From Tricholoma matsutake (lineage: Eukaryota > Basidiomycota > Agaricomycetes > Agaricales > Tricholomataceae), in the NCBI GenBank assembly GCA_026075535.2, contig AP026544.2:1426001-1490000 (forward strand): 64,000 nucleotides of DNA, read 5' to 3'. This document shows positions 1 to 11,050 of this stretch, piece by piece. A model generated the notes under the pieces. The model worked only from the letters and a program-made list of their open reading frames with translations, ran no database searches and was not told the DNA's origin. The translations under genes and the position numbers were made by a program. Positions within the stretch are counted from its first letter, which is position 1, and each line of letters opens with the position of its first letter.

Positions 1-399
1 TAGGAAACCACCCCATTACCTAATAAAATTTCATTTTTATTTTATTATGTCGAATTACGCTATATTATGCCAAATGACGCTACACTTTGATAGCATGAGA
101 ATTTTATTTTGCACGCATCAATATGTATGTGCATGTACGAGTGCATCAGTAACAACAAAGTACAATATATGTAACATAGTATATAAACCCTAAATATATG
201 CCTAGGGGACCCCAGTTGTGTTCTCTTAGGTATTGCACCTATGCTTGTGGTGTGAACAGCCTATCTCAACAAACTCACCTATTAATAACCCCTCACATCA
301 AAACCATCAGTTCCCAAATCACGCACGCAGATCCCGCCCCCTTGTTGTAGAGAGAACCCGCATGGTCTTAGCTAGCAGATAGTGGGTGTTGCCCTAACA
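1..399 (+). repeat. 5' LTR of Gypsy-1 (three bases missing at window edge)
   Basis: Aligns along its whole length with 5755-6142. It ends in CTAACA, the inverse of the TGTTAG that opens the 3' copy. It carries an 11-bp insertion near 169-182 relative to the 3' copy. Most other differences are CG/TG/CA exchanges. Confidence 0.95.
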
Positions 400-896
400 G
401 AAGAACACAACTTCCCATATCAGTGCACCTTCTCTTACTTGCGCATATGTCATTGTTTCACCATGCCACATCCAATTACTCATCCTTTTGGCATGAGCCA
501 GAAGTACTTGTATATACGTAATCTACCTTTTCTTTTGTAAGCTGATGCCAGGCCTTGCCTTACATTGTGACTGCCAGTGATCGAGAGCCAGCACTCATCA
601 TTAGGACAGCTGCAACCAGACAACCAATTGGATCTGGTTTAGTTACAATTTCCATCACTCTATTCAGACGACTATTTTAGTTACAAGCCGAATTCAGTGT
701 TATCCCCGAGATCAGGCACTGTTGGAAGGGTTATTGATCCAAAGTGTCAAATTAGGCGCCTGACAAACGACAAACGATCGACAAACCATTGACGAATGGT
801 CGACAAATGATCATGTGACCCGTAAACATTTGGAGAGGTCTCAAAGAACAAATCTTGAATTTGTCGAAGAAGTGATTCATCACAGATTTTACAATT

Positions 897-1893
897 ATGT
901 CTGAACCTTCAACTTCTAATCCCGACCCTAATCCTGTTCCCACACCAGTGCTAGAGGCGAAAATTGATGCACTTACAGTGCAAATGTCCCAATTAGTGTC
1001 AGTGTTGGCAGCATCACAGCCCAGACAAGCAGAAGTACAGCCAGAGACAACAGGAGAAAGAGATGATGAGATGGAGGAGATGGTGGAGTGGATGTCGCAG
1101 GAGGATGAGATGGCAGAGAAATCTGGAAATGGAAAAGTGTGCTTACCTAAGTACATGTCCCCACAAATCTTTGACGGTACCATGGAGAATACAAAATCCT
1201 TCATCAGCTCTATAGTATTGTACATCCATGGGAGGAAGCCAGAGTTTTGTACAGCCGAATCTAGGATTATGTTTGCTCTCTCATTGGGAGGCACAGTTTG
1301 GAGACCCTAATCCAAAGGCGACAGCCAATGCTAAATTAAAGACCATGCACCAAGGTTCTCTAACAGCGGATGAATTTATTTTGCAGTTCAAAGCAGAAGC
1401 TTTGCAAACAGATATGGGAGAAGCCACGTTGGTAGAGTTTTGGAAAGCAGGATTAAATCCCTCTTTATTCAAGTCTATCTACTGACTACCTTCTATGACA
1501 GAGAAGTTGGACGAGTGGTATAATTGGGCAATGCACCTTGACCAGCAATATTGGCAGGAACAGGCGGAGTCAAAGGTGATGTACGGAAGTAGTAAATTTG
1601 GAAAGCCATCAGGAGCAAAGTCCGAGAAAGGAAAGGCGCCTCAGGTGCAAGCTCCGAGGGCACAGCCACTGGCCATGGCAGTGACACTTATAGTTATGGA
1701 GTCAGCAGCACCAGCAGAGGCAATGGAGGTTGATCAAGTGGGGAGATGAGCCCCACTTAAATGTTTTAACTGTGGGCAGTTAGGACACATTGCTAGGAAT
1801 TGTAGGCAGAAAAGAAAGTTTAGGGAAGCTACAATTGAGGAAGTGAAGCTGGAGGAAGGCAAGCAGAAGAATTTTGTGGAAGAGTCCCAGTGA
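897..1893 (+). pseudogene. Gag of Gypsy-1, broken
   Basis: Capsid/nucleocapsid precursor. The N-terminus is low complexity (Ser/Pro/Thr, then acidic), followed by a retrotransposon-gag domain and a CCHC zinc knuckle at 1762-1803 (C-x2-C-x4-H-x4-C). The frame is broken near 1280-1290: the first frame ends at 1310 and the family-like continuation lies in another frame. The family alignment expects about 30-40 more residues at this point, so this is a deletion rather than a simple slip. Two further stops (TGA at 1483 and 1747) fall where relatives have arginine. The start at 897 is the first ATG after the leader. Confidence 0.85.
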
Positions 1894-4800
1894 AGGTTTC
1901 CCCATTGGTGACCCAGAATCATTACAATGTATTAGTATCCAAGGAAACCCAGAGCAAACCAGAAAAAGAAATCGAGGAGGAGTACAACTGTTCTGAATCA
2001 CGTGACAAAGAGGAGTACAACCATTGTCAATCACGTGACAAAGAAAATTGTCACACACCATTTCTGAAAACACCTAAATTCTTTATTTGCTCTGTGCAAA
2101 TAGAACCCAAAATCACCTTGACTGTGGGACTGAAGACAGTGGACACACATGCAGCAATTAATGTGGAAGTGTTGCTTGATATTGGTGCTACAGGATTATT
2201 TATTAATCAGTCTGTAATTACTGGAAACGGTATTAGCACACGCAAGCTGGCACAACCTATAATGGTGTACAATATTGATGGAACAGTCAATCATGGAGGA
2301 ACTATCAAGGAGGAGGTGACTATGGTGCTAAAGTATCAGGAGCATCAGGAGCGAGCCATATTCGAAGTGTGCGATCTTGGGAAAACCAACCTAATAATAG
2401 GATGTCCATGGTTATGGAAGCATAATCCCGAAATTGATTGGAAAACTGGGAAATTACAAATGACTCATTGTCCTAAGGAATGTAATGTGTATGGGAGGAA
2501 GATGAAGAAGGAAAAAAGGAAAAAGAGAGAGAACGAACATCCAAGGAAGTATTCTGTTATGATGGAGGAAGTGGAGGATGAGGAAATGCCAAATGGGGAA
2601 GTTCTGGTCATGATTGAGAAAGAAGAGCAGAAGCAAACCTTTAGAGCAATTCATGGAGGACAGTCATGGGACAAGAATATCGTGAAGGTGGAGAAGCCAG
2701 TGGAGGAGTGGGTGCCAAAAGTGTATCATGAATATCTGTCAGTGTTCCAGAAGGAGTCTGAGCGAATGCCAGTGCAGAAGCCATGGGATCATGCGATTGA
2801 GATGAAGCCAGGGTTTGTGCCAAAGAAGTCGAAGGTATATCTGTTATCTCTGATGGAACAAGAAGAAGTGGATGCATTCCTGAAGGAGCAATTGTGCAAA
2901 GGATACATATGACCTTCAAAATCACTGCAGATGTCACCAATATTCTTCGTGCCAAAGAAAGACCAAAGGAAGAGGATGTGTACAGATTATAGGTATCTGA
3001 ATGAGTGGACAGTGAAGAACACGTACCCCCTGCCATTGATCTCAGAAATAATTGACAAGGTGGGAAAAGCCAAGGTCTTTACAAAATTGGATTTACAATG
3101 GGGATACAATAATGTACAAATAAAGAAAGGAGATGAGTGGAAGGCCACATTTGCCATGCATCGAGGATCCTTTGAGCCACTTGTCACATTTTTCGGGATG
3201 ACTAATAGTCCCCCGACCTTTCAAAATATGATGAACGTCATTTTCAAGGACATAATAGACAAAGGTGCAGTAATAATATTTATTGATGACATTCTGATAT
3301 TCACAGAGGATGAAGAAAATCATGAGGCAATAGTGCAGGAGGTGCTACAGAGGTTAGCAGAGAATGATCTATTTTTGAAACCGGAGAAGTGTGTGTTTGG
3401 GGCAAGTGAGATTGAGTTCCTAGGATTATTGATCAGCCCTGACGGGATCAAAATGGATCTGATCAAGGTACAGGCAATCACAGATTGGCCTGCACCCACC
3501 TGTGTCAAGGAGGTTCAAGCCTTCTTGGGACTCGCAAATTATTATTGTCACTTTGTGCACAATTTTTCTAGAATTGCTGCACCCTTACATAACCTTACAC
3601 AAAAGGGAGTAGTATGGAGGTGGGGAGAGCAGCAGCAGACAGTGTTTGAGGAGTTGAAGAGGAATTTTGTGGAGGGACCAACATTAGCCCCAGCAGATTT
3701 CACATGTCCTTTATGAGTGGAATCAGATGCATCTGATTTTGCTACTGGAGCAGTATTATCAATGCTGTGCAAAGATGACAAATGGCATTTTTGTTCATAT
3801 CTGTCCCGAGGGTTGAATGATGTGGAGAGGAATTATGATGTGCATGACAAAGAGATGTTGGGGATAATACGAGCATTGGAGGCATGGAGGCATTATTTGG
3901 AGGGATGTATGCATCAGATTGAGATCTGGATGGATCATCAAAATCTGCAATACTTCATGTCTGCTAAAAAGCTTAATTGCCGGCAAGTATGTTGGGCACT
4001 ATTCCTATCATGTTTCAATTTTCACTTGGTCCACAAAGCGGGAAGCTTAATGAGGAAAGCAGATGCATTATCCAGATGTATTGATCATAAAAGGGGGGTG
4101 GAGGAGACAATAAGAATGTTACCTTACTCAAACCCAAATACTTTTGCATTTGTGCTATGCGTCAAGGGCATCTACTAATAGATAGCTCAGAAACAGAAAT
4201 GTTGTCCAAAATTAGACAATGTTTGGAAATGGACAATGAAGTAGTGGAAGCCATGAAAGCTCTGAAGGGAGAGAAGAAAGGCAATATTAAAGGAGATGAA
4301 TGGGCTGAGGAACAAGGGTTGGTGTTGTTTTGAGGAAAAGTGTATGTACTGAAGGATCAGGATTTGCGAAGGGAGATCATCTGGTTACATCATAATATGC
4401 CAACTGCCAGACACCCAGGAAAATGGAAGACATTGGAATCAGTAATGAGAAATTATTGGTGGCCTGGAATTTCAAAGTATGTGTTGGGGTATGTGGATGG
4501 ATGTGATACATGCATGACAGGGAAGAAATTTCCAGAGAAACCTGCAGGAAAATTAATGCCAAACCCTATACCTGAAGCACCGTGGTGAGATATATCTGTG
4601 GATTTTATTACCAGATTACCCAAAGCTCAAGGGTACGATGCAATATTTGTAGTATGCGACCGCTTCACCAAGGAGGTCCATATTATTCCTACTACTACAG
4701 AAACCTCATCATTGGGCTTGGCATGCCTCTATCTAAATCAGGTATGGCGGTTACATTGGTTACCCAATGCCGTTATCTCCGATCATGGACCACAATTTGC

Positions 4801-5743
4801 TTCTGCGTTTATGCGAGAACTGAACAACATATTGGGAATTCAAACTAAACTATCTATGGCATATCACCCGCAGACTGATGGGCAGACAGAGAGAATGAAC
4901 CAGGAGTTGGAGCAGTACCTACGTATGTTTGTCAACTACTGACAAACTGACTGGCCCGAATGGCTGGCAATGGCCGAATTTTCCCACAATAACAAAATCC
5001 ATTTGGCTACTCATATGTCACCCTTTTTTGTGAATTATGGATATCATCCTCGCATGGGAGTAGAACCCAGAAGGGAAGTCAAAGTACAGTTGGTAGAAGA
5101 CTTTGTATCTAAGATGCAAAAGGTACAAGAGGAAGCAGAGGTGGCATTGAAGAAAGCACGTGATGACATGATGCAACACATGGATCATACTCAAGCACGC
5201 ACTCCAGAGTACAAAGTTGGTGACTTGGTGTGGCTAAGTACCAAGGACCTGAATATTCCATGACCTTTGAGGAAACTTACAGAGAAACAAGTTGGCCCAT
5301 ATGCAATCTCTAAAATGATCTTGCCTAATGCAGTAGTGCTAAAATTACCCCAATCATTCAAGGTTGATCCCAAGATTAATGTATCCCGCCTATGCCCTTA
5401 CTGCCCACCCACTATTCCTGGCCAACAAACTACTCTGCAACCTCTGATAATAGTAGAAGGTGCTCCAGAATACGTAGTTGAAGAAATTCTAGACTCACAT
5501 CTTTGACAGAACAAATTGGAGTTCTTAATAAAGTGGAAAAACTATACCGACAAAAATTATTTGTGGGAGCCTGAAGAGAATTGTAAGCAAGCGCACAATG
5601 TGATTGCCCAATTCTTTAAACGTAATCTGAATGCTCTGCATCGCATTGCAAGAATGGTGTATGAGGGGATGAAATTCTGGCCTTACCAAAATTTCATGGA
5701 GGGGACAGATGCAATATTTTCTTGCCTGGAAGTCAAGGCATAA
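1890..5743 (+). pseudogene. Pol of Gypsy-1: protease, RT, RNase H, integrase, chromodomain
   Basis: One long polyprotein frame interrupted by TGA at 2910, 3714, 4331, 4586, 4940, 5261 and 5504, and by one frameshift near 4155-4180. The aspartic protease motif is at 2178-2189 but reads D-I-G where the catalytic D-S/T-G is expected. The RT covers about 2800-3500 with catalytic F-I-D-D near 3280-3291. RNase H follows from 3717. Integrase has an HHCC finger (4390-4520) and a DD35E core (Asp codons 4658 and 4781, Glu codon about 4888). A chromodomain with the W-K-N-Y-T-D type core spans about 5450-5640. Every TGA sits at a position where relatives carry arginine. Products would act in the cytoplasmic particle and in nuclear integration, but this copy cannot encode them. 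Confidence 0.92.
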
Positions 5744-6142
5744 AAGGGGGGTAATGTTAGGAAACCACCCCATTACCTAATAAAATTTCATTTTTATTTT
5801 ATTATGTCAAATTATGCTATATTACACCAAATGACGCTACACTTTGATAGCATGAGAATTTTATTTTGCATGCATCAATATGTATGCACATGTACAAGTG
5901 CATCAGTAACAACAAAGTACAATATATTAACCCTAAATATATGCCTAGGGGACCCCAGTTGTGTTCTCTTAGGTATTCCACCTACACTTGCAGTGTGAAC
6001 AGCCTATCTCAACAAACTCACCTCTTAATAACCCCTCACATCAAAACCATCAGTTCCCAAATCACATGCGTGGATCCCACCCCCTTCTTGTAGAGAGAAC
6101 CCACATGGTCTTAGCTAGCAGATAGTGGGTGTTGCCCTAACA
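5741..6142 (+). repeat. Polypurine tract and 3' LTR of Gypsy-1
   Basis: A purine run (5744-5751) precedes the LTR, which begins TGTTAG at 5755 and ends CTAACA at 6142 (388 bp). The target duplication cannot be checked because the left flank is outside the window; the first five bases after the LTR are CCCAG. Confidence 0.93.
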
Positions 6143-7111
6143 CCCAGAATCCACTGCAAGGCCGACCACGCATTCTCACAGCTGATCAAACCAAGGAACT
6201 TGTGTCTACACTGCAAGACTCCCCAGAAATGTATTTGGATGAGATCCAGGATTGGATTGCTGTCACACATGATACAGGGATGTCTCGAACTGCACTTCAT
6301 GTGCTTATCAGAGATGCTGGACTTACTTACAAAATGCTTCGGAAGGCAGCTGCAGAGTGGGATGAGGAGGCTTGGCAGAAGTGGTGGGATTTTATACATG
6401 ATCATCTTGTCGCTATGATGATCATAACCGTTGATGAGTCCAGCAAGGATGACTGCACAGTTTTCTGAAGATATGGGCAAGCACCCCATGGACAATGTGC
6501 CACAATTCCTGCTGATTTTGTCCATGGTGACCACTACAGTATTCTAGCTGCTATGAGTGTTGAAGGTTATGTGGGGACTCACATCGTGCCTGGGTCTGTG
6601 GATGGAGATGAGTTTTTTGATTTCATTGTGAATAAGATTGTATGTTCCTTATCACTTTCTAAAGTCTCCAATGGCATCATTCTGAATAATGATCATAGCT
6701 CCCACAAATGAATCCATTTCCTCAAGATTGAAGTGTCTTGATCCTTGATAACTGTGCAATCCACAAAAGTGAACTTCTGCATGAAGTTGTTGAGGCTCAA
6801 GGTTTGCACTTCCATACCAATGACATTTATTCCATCTCATTGGTACTGCTGCAAGAAGTGTTTTGCTATTCCTCCCAGCTTACTCTCCAGACTTCAATCC
6901 AATTGAGGAGAGCTTTAGTGCTGGTATTTCTCAATTTTCACAATATATATTCAGTGTTTGACTTGGAGATTTGCTAGTCAAGGCATGGATTAGAAGAAAT
7001 TGGAGATGCATGATGGACAGTGAGACACCTGAATTGGACTTGTTAGAGGCATGTGGTTGTGTCACTGCAGAGATGACTTGAGCCTGGTTTCATAATTCAG
7101 GTTATCTGTAA
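6143..7111 (+). pseudogene. Tc1/mariner-type (DDE) transposase, C-terminal two thirds, interrupted by Gypsy-1
   Basis: The reading starts inside the helix-turn-helix region, directly at the LTR edge, so the N-terminal part is beyond the retrotransposon. The catalytic blocks are visible: V-D-E-S-S-K-D near 6430-6455 followed after a TGA (6466) by R-Y-G-x-A-P-H-G; L-D-N-C-A-I-H near 6738-6760; and Y-S-P-D-F-N-P-I-E-E-S near 6865-6910. An intron of 59 nt (6640-6698, GTATGT...TAG) restores the frame between the first and second blocks. In-frame TGA codons at 6466, 6729 and 7079 all fall at expected arginines. The segment 6850-7000 carries additional frame damage. The gene ends at TAA 7109-7111. 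Confidence 0.85.
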
Positions 7112-7383
7112 ATCTCAGCATTATTTCACACATCCACTACAACGAAAACAGATGTATTAGAATAGTAAAGTGGCTTCAAAAAATGCAATGAAGGCACGAT
7201 AACTATGAGATGTAGAAGACTGCTATGTATGTGAGGTGTGGAAAATTATGATGAACCAGAGAATATAACAGAAGAGAATATAACACTATGTATGAGTGAA
7301 TCAGGTGAAAGCATACGGCAATATATGACAGTAGAATAGGAAGGAACAAAGGGGTATATGTAGTAAATCAGTAAACCACAAAC

Positions 7384-9189
7384 CTACTTATCCTGCAGGA
7401 ACTTCTTGTACTTGTGGTAGGCCTTCACAACTTGACCCCATGTGAGAGGTGCAAACCCAACACGCTCCCAGTGAGCCTCCTTTACAGCTGAAAGATCATC
7501 ACCAACCTCAAATCCGAGATCCTCCAGTTGTGCCCCAAACTGTGTCACCAAGATTATATCTGGTACAAAAGTCCTTGAGTGAACCACCCATAGGAGGAGG
7601 AGAGGAGTGAGGATCCCCATTCATTGCACAATTTCCTGAAGTCCCACCCATGCCCCATGGTGATGTTACACCTGATGGATTGAAAAACAGAGGAGGATAG
7701 CCATGTGGCATGGGCGGAGGATATGGGTATGGATACATGAAAGGAGGATGGGCCCCAGGGAACGGTGTACCATGGTATGGTGAAGGAAAGGCCCCAGCTG
7801 GCGGCAGAGCATTAGTAGGGGTTACAGGAGGGTTGGCAGGTAATGCTGGGGTTGGTGTATTTGGAGCTGCGGCTGGAGGTAATCGGGAAGCTTTTTTGGA
7901 GTTGAAATGAGTTGATCCAAGGGGTGGGGCAAGAAGTGATGCTTTTCCAACACACTAAACATATGGTCAATATATATATGATGTTCATAAAAGCACACTA
8001 ACAATTTGCGCAGCCCAGAAAATTTTCTTGGTATGATCGAGAATAAAGTGCTGATTTGTTGGTCGGTGATGGAAGCATTCAACATTGGGATGATCAGAAC
8101 AAATCCCTGCATGATACTTCTCTTCAAGTTTGGCAATAATTTCAGCCAAACCATCATCAAACTGAGGCTAAAAACCTATCTGTCAGAGTATGACAAAGAC
8201 CATGAATCTCTCCTGTACCTTCTTTCTCTTGCAATCATCTTCATTGCTTGATTCATACTCATCCAGAGCATGAGGAGCAGAGCCAGAACCAGCAGTAGAT
8301 GACTGAGACTAGGAAAATGTGTCACTTTGGTTCACCACAAGAGTTAAGAATGATACCATGCCAGGATCAACAGGTTTCTTGACTGGCTCAGCCATCTGAA
8401 TGATGATATATGTACTAGAGACATTTGGAGGAAGAGCCTTCAACTGCTTGAGAAGGGATGCATAGCCAGCATCAGTGCGTAGTGGGAGCCAAGCAGAATT
8501 TGCTGGTTTGAGCCATCACCACTCAAAAGTATGCTTAGGAAGAAAAGATGGTTCCGTCTCGAGAAGATCTGCAAGAATTTCCAAAAGGGTTTCCCAGTCA
8601 TGTCCAGTCATTGAGGAGACAGGACCGTATGCAATGGGGTCAACTTTCTGAGCTTTCTTTGATTTTCCATGACCAGTTGACCATTTCAGAGGTGGAACAG
8701 CCCAGACAAGGATTTCAAACTTGGTTGATGAGTCAGAGTCTACTGCAGTAGTTGGAGCTGCTTCTGGTTCCTCAGGAGTAAGCAGTCTTGTAACCTGAGG
8801 TGTGCACACACATGAAACATGTGTGTCTGGCAGTCTTGGTTGAGATGCTGATTGTGAGGGAACAGTGGGGTGAGTTTCTAGAGTGACTTGTGAAGGAGTT
8901 ATGGGAGGAGTTTGAGAAGGGACTACAGGAGGAGGAGGTTGTGATGATACGACTTGTTGGGCTGCTGCAAGACAATGACCTGTATAGAGTTTTTACTCAA
9001 CACAGCCACAGCCACATGTAAATTCATCAACGCACCAAAAATAGTAATTTCCATGTCACTGAGAGCAGGACTGAGTGGGGAAGAAGCTTGAGTGAGTTCC
9101 AAATCCACAGGTTGCAGTCCTGCATATGCTGGAGGTGGTGGGGTAAAATATGGAGGTGGTGGACTTGATGTTGGAATCCAGGGCAACAT
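7384..9189 (-). pseudogene. Relic of a multi-copy Agaricomycete protein family, unknown function
   Basis: Read from 9189 downward: a Pro/Ser/Thr-rich N-terminus, a conserved block (8700-8440) rich in K-W and W-W-L-K-P-x-N-S-A-W-L-P-L type residues, a linker, a His/Cys block (C-S-D-H-P ... C-F-H-H-R near 8130-8060), a second Pro/Gly/Tyr-rich linker and a short C-terminal helical domain (7600-7390). I recognise this order as one that recurs in mushroom genomes as an unnamed family, but know no function. A clean intron is visible at 8162-8218 (57 nt, GT...CAG on the minus strand). Frame changes near 8950, 8300, 7900 and 7600 and stop codons indicate a dead copy. Confidence 0.55.
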
Positions 9190-9419
9190 TAGAGTGCCGA
9201 GACAGAGGATTTGAAAACTGAAGTAATGAATGACAAGAGTTGAACAAGTAAAGACAGTATGGATAGTAATGAGTGAGTTTGAAGAGAGGGAAGAGACCTC
9301 TCGTTGAGTGGCCCAGACAGTATCAGATCAGCTGAGGTAAGCCTAATATATTGCTAATTTATTATATTGGATTGCAAACAAAATAAATCACGCATTCTCA
9401 AGGTTTTCGGACATGGCTG

Positions 9420-10200
9420 TAATTGCCTACCTCCTCTGCTGGCTTTCCAGTGGGGGTGGGTGGTACTGCACCAACATTGGAACATGAGATCAATGTAACT
9501 GCAAATAACACACAAACAAGATACACATTGAGAGGTGTAATTCATTATGCACATAACCATTTTACTGCACACTGGAAGGATGCCGAGTTTGGCAGCCTAC
9601 ACTAGACTTAGGTTTACTAAAAGACAGGATCAAATTATCTTTGTTGCATGGAAGTAGGAACCATAAGTTACTACAAATAAAAGAATAGGAAGTTACTATA
9701 CCTTCATTGCATGGAAGTAGGAATGAAGGTTAAGGAATAAAAAATAAGTAATATATAAGAAAAAGATCGACCGTGTAAGTCTGCATCAAGCATAGTGTGT
9801 GATTTGGGAAGGCCGCATCAGGCATAGTCACATAATAGGAAGGTACCACATCAATAGGATAATGTCAGCACTGCTGGATGTGGATAGAAGAGTAATAAGG
9901 ATGTATGGTGCTGTTGCCAGGATGCATGTCGCCGGTTGTTGTTGTCGTATTTGCTGGTGGCTGTGCCGGCAGCGAGGGTGATTGTGTCGGTGATGTGTGT
10001 GGTGTGCTGGCACCATGGAAGTGTGTAATGGCAGCATAGGTAAATTAACTTGTCGTAATGTTGTGAGTCTGTGGGGCCAGACTTACACACATGTTGTATT
10101 GGCTTCAGGAACATGGTTCCACAATGGAATAGTAACAGACCGGTCATTGGCGTGGCAACCACTGCAACAACGACATCAGGATACAATAATTTGTGCTATT
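9420..10200 (+). pseudogene. Relic of a ubiquitin-hydrolase-like cysteine peptidase (His box), split
   Basis: Two separated pieces match successive blocks of the relic at 61995-62498. The first (9510-9580) encodes a R-Y-T-L-R-G-V-I-H-Y ... N-H-F-T-A block with the expected catalytic His. The second (10095-10160) encodes the following W-F-H-N-G block. The roughly 500 bp between them (9581-10090) look like an insertion; they contain a 17-bp direct repeat (TTGCATGGAAGTAGGAA near 9643 and 9707) but no terminal repeats that I can recognise. No Cys box is seen upstream. Similar blocks follow the helicase in some mushroom Helitrons, so this may be Helitron debris. Confidence 0.45.
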
Positions 10201-11050
10201 TATAGCCAAGGACATACCCCATAGAGAACTCAGATCTGCCATGCGAAGCAATGGCCTACTAGCCCATGTATACTTTGTGATTGAAGCTCTGTAGCCTATG
10301 CAAGCTAGAATAATTGTTCCAATTCTGTATTCCACAGGACAAGCACAAATACAAGTGATCCAGTTCATTACATAAAACATTCTGTCGACCTTCCTTGGAC
10401 CTTCCTTCCTTTTTTGGAATTTCCATTTTGGGAATTGATTTTTGGCGAATTAGGGTTGTCCACAATTGACACGCGTTATCGAGCCTCTTACACATACTTC
10501 CTTCCTATCACACGGAAGATGCCGAGAGTCGCACGGACACACTCATTTAAGTAAGTAGGCGTTGAGGGGTTTCGTGTCCTCCGACGGTCCGATGACTTTG
10601 GTCGTCCGGTCACGACAAACGGGGTAAGCGTACAAAGGGGAGCGATGGAAATAGCAAGGACGTCGAAGGACAGGTTGAAGGAGGTAAAAAGAAGATGAAA
10701 CCAGTGGTAGACATTGCTACTCAGCTCGTGTCTACACTTGAGTGTGCAGGGACGCGATACCAGAAACTGCTTTATTACAAACTTGGGGAGTCCGATGGCA
10801 CTTCGAAATCAAAAGGTGTACGTTTCCACAAAATGCTTCTTTTTCGGAGCTTTTGCTCCCATATAGCATATTGCATGCCTGGTTTGTATACGGTCACAGT
10901 CTTCCCTCGTAATGGCGGACCCACACTGGATAGGCGCCAGGAGGCCATCGATAACAGCTTTTGCGGGTAACCCACAACAACGTGGAAATATAAACGCCCG
11001 CAGCTGCCTTATATAAGTGCTTGGGTGGCGACCGTCAAGACTTATACTTC
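10201..11050 (+). promoter_or_regulatory. Intergenic region and probable promoter of the ZNFX1-like gene
   Basis: I see no supported gene here. The left part is AT-rich with pyrimidine runs near 10385-10415. The right part is CpG-rich, like the gene it precedes. A TATA-like sequence (CTTATATAAG, 11008-11017) stands about 35 bp before the chosen ATG. That is close for a TATA box, so transcription may start almost at the codon or the box may be fortuitous. A 91-residue ORF at 10695-10970 has no recognisable domain. Confidence 0.35.

Larger units (their letters stand above)
1..6142 (+). mobile_element. Gypsy-1: Ty3/Gypsy LTR retrotransposon of the chromovirus type, decayed
   Basis: A nearly complete element: 5' LTR (its first three bases lie outside the window), leader, gag with a zinc knuckle, pol in the order protease, reverse transcriptase, RNase H, integrase, chromodomain, then a polypurine tract and a 3' LTR. 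The reverse transcriptase before integrase order and the C-terminal chromodomain place it in the Ty3/Gypsy chromoviruses. It is dead: nine TGA codons and a frameshift interrupt the reading frames, and gag has an internal deletion. I saw no convincing tRNA-type primer binding site after the 5' LTR, so self-priming as in the Tf1/sushi group is possible but unproven. The 3' flank reads straight into a mariner-type transposase, so the element inserted into that gene. Confidence 0.95.

Noticed and set aside
400..896. tRNA primer binding site of Gypsy-1
   Set aside because: No match to a common tRNA 3' end follows the LTR; I left it unannotated.
10695..10970. 91-residue ORF before the helicase gene
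   Set aside because: No recognisable domain and no splice or promoter context; it may be chance.
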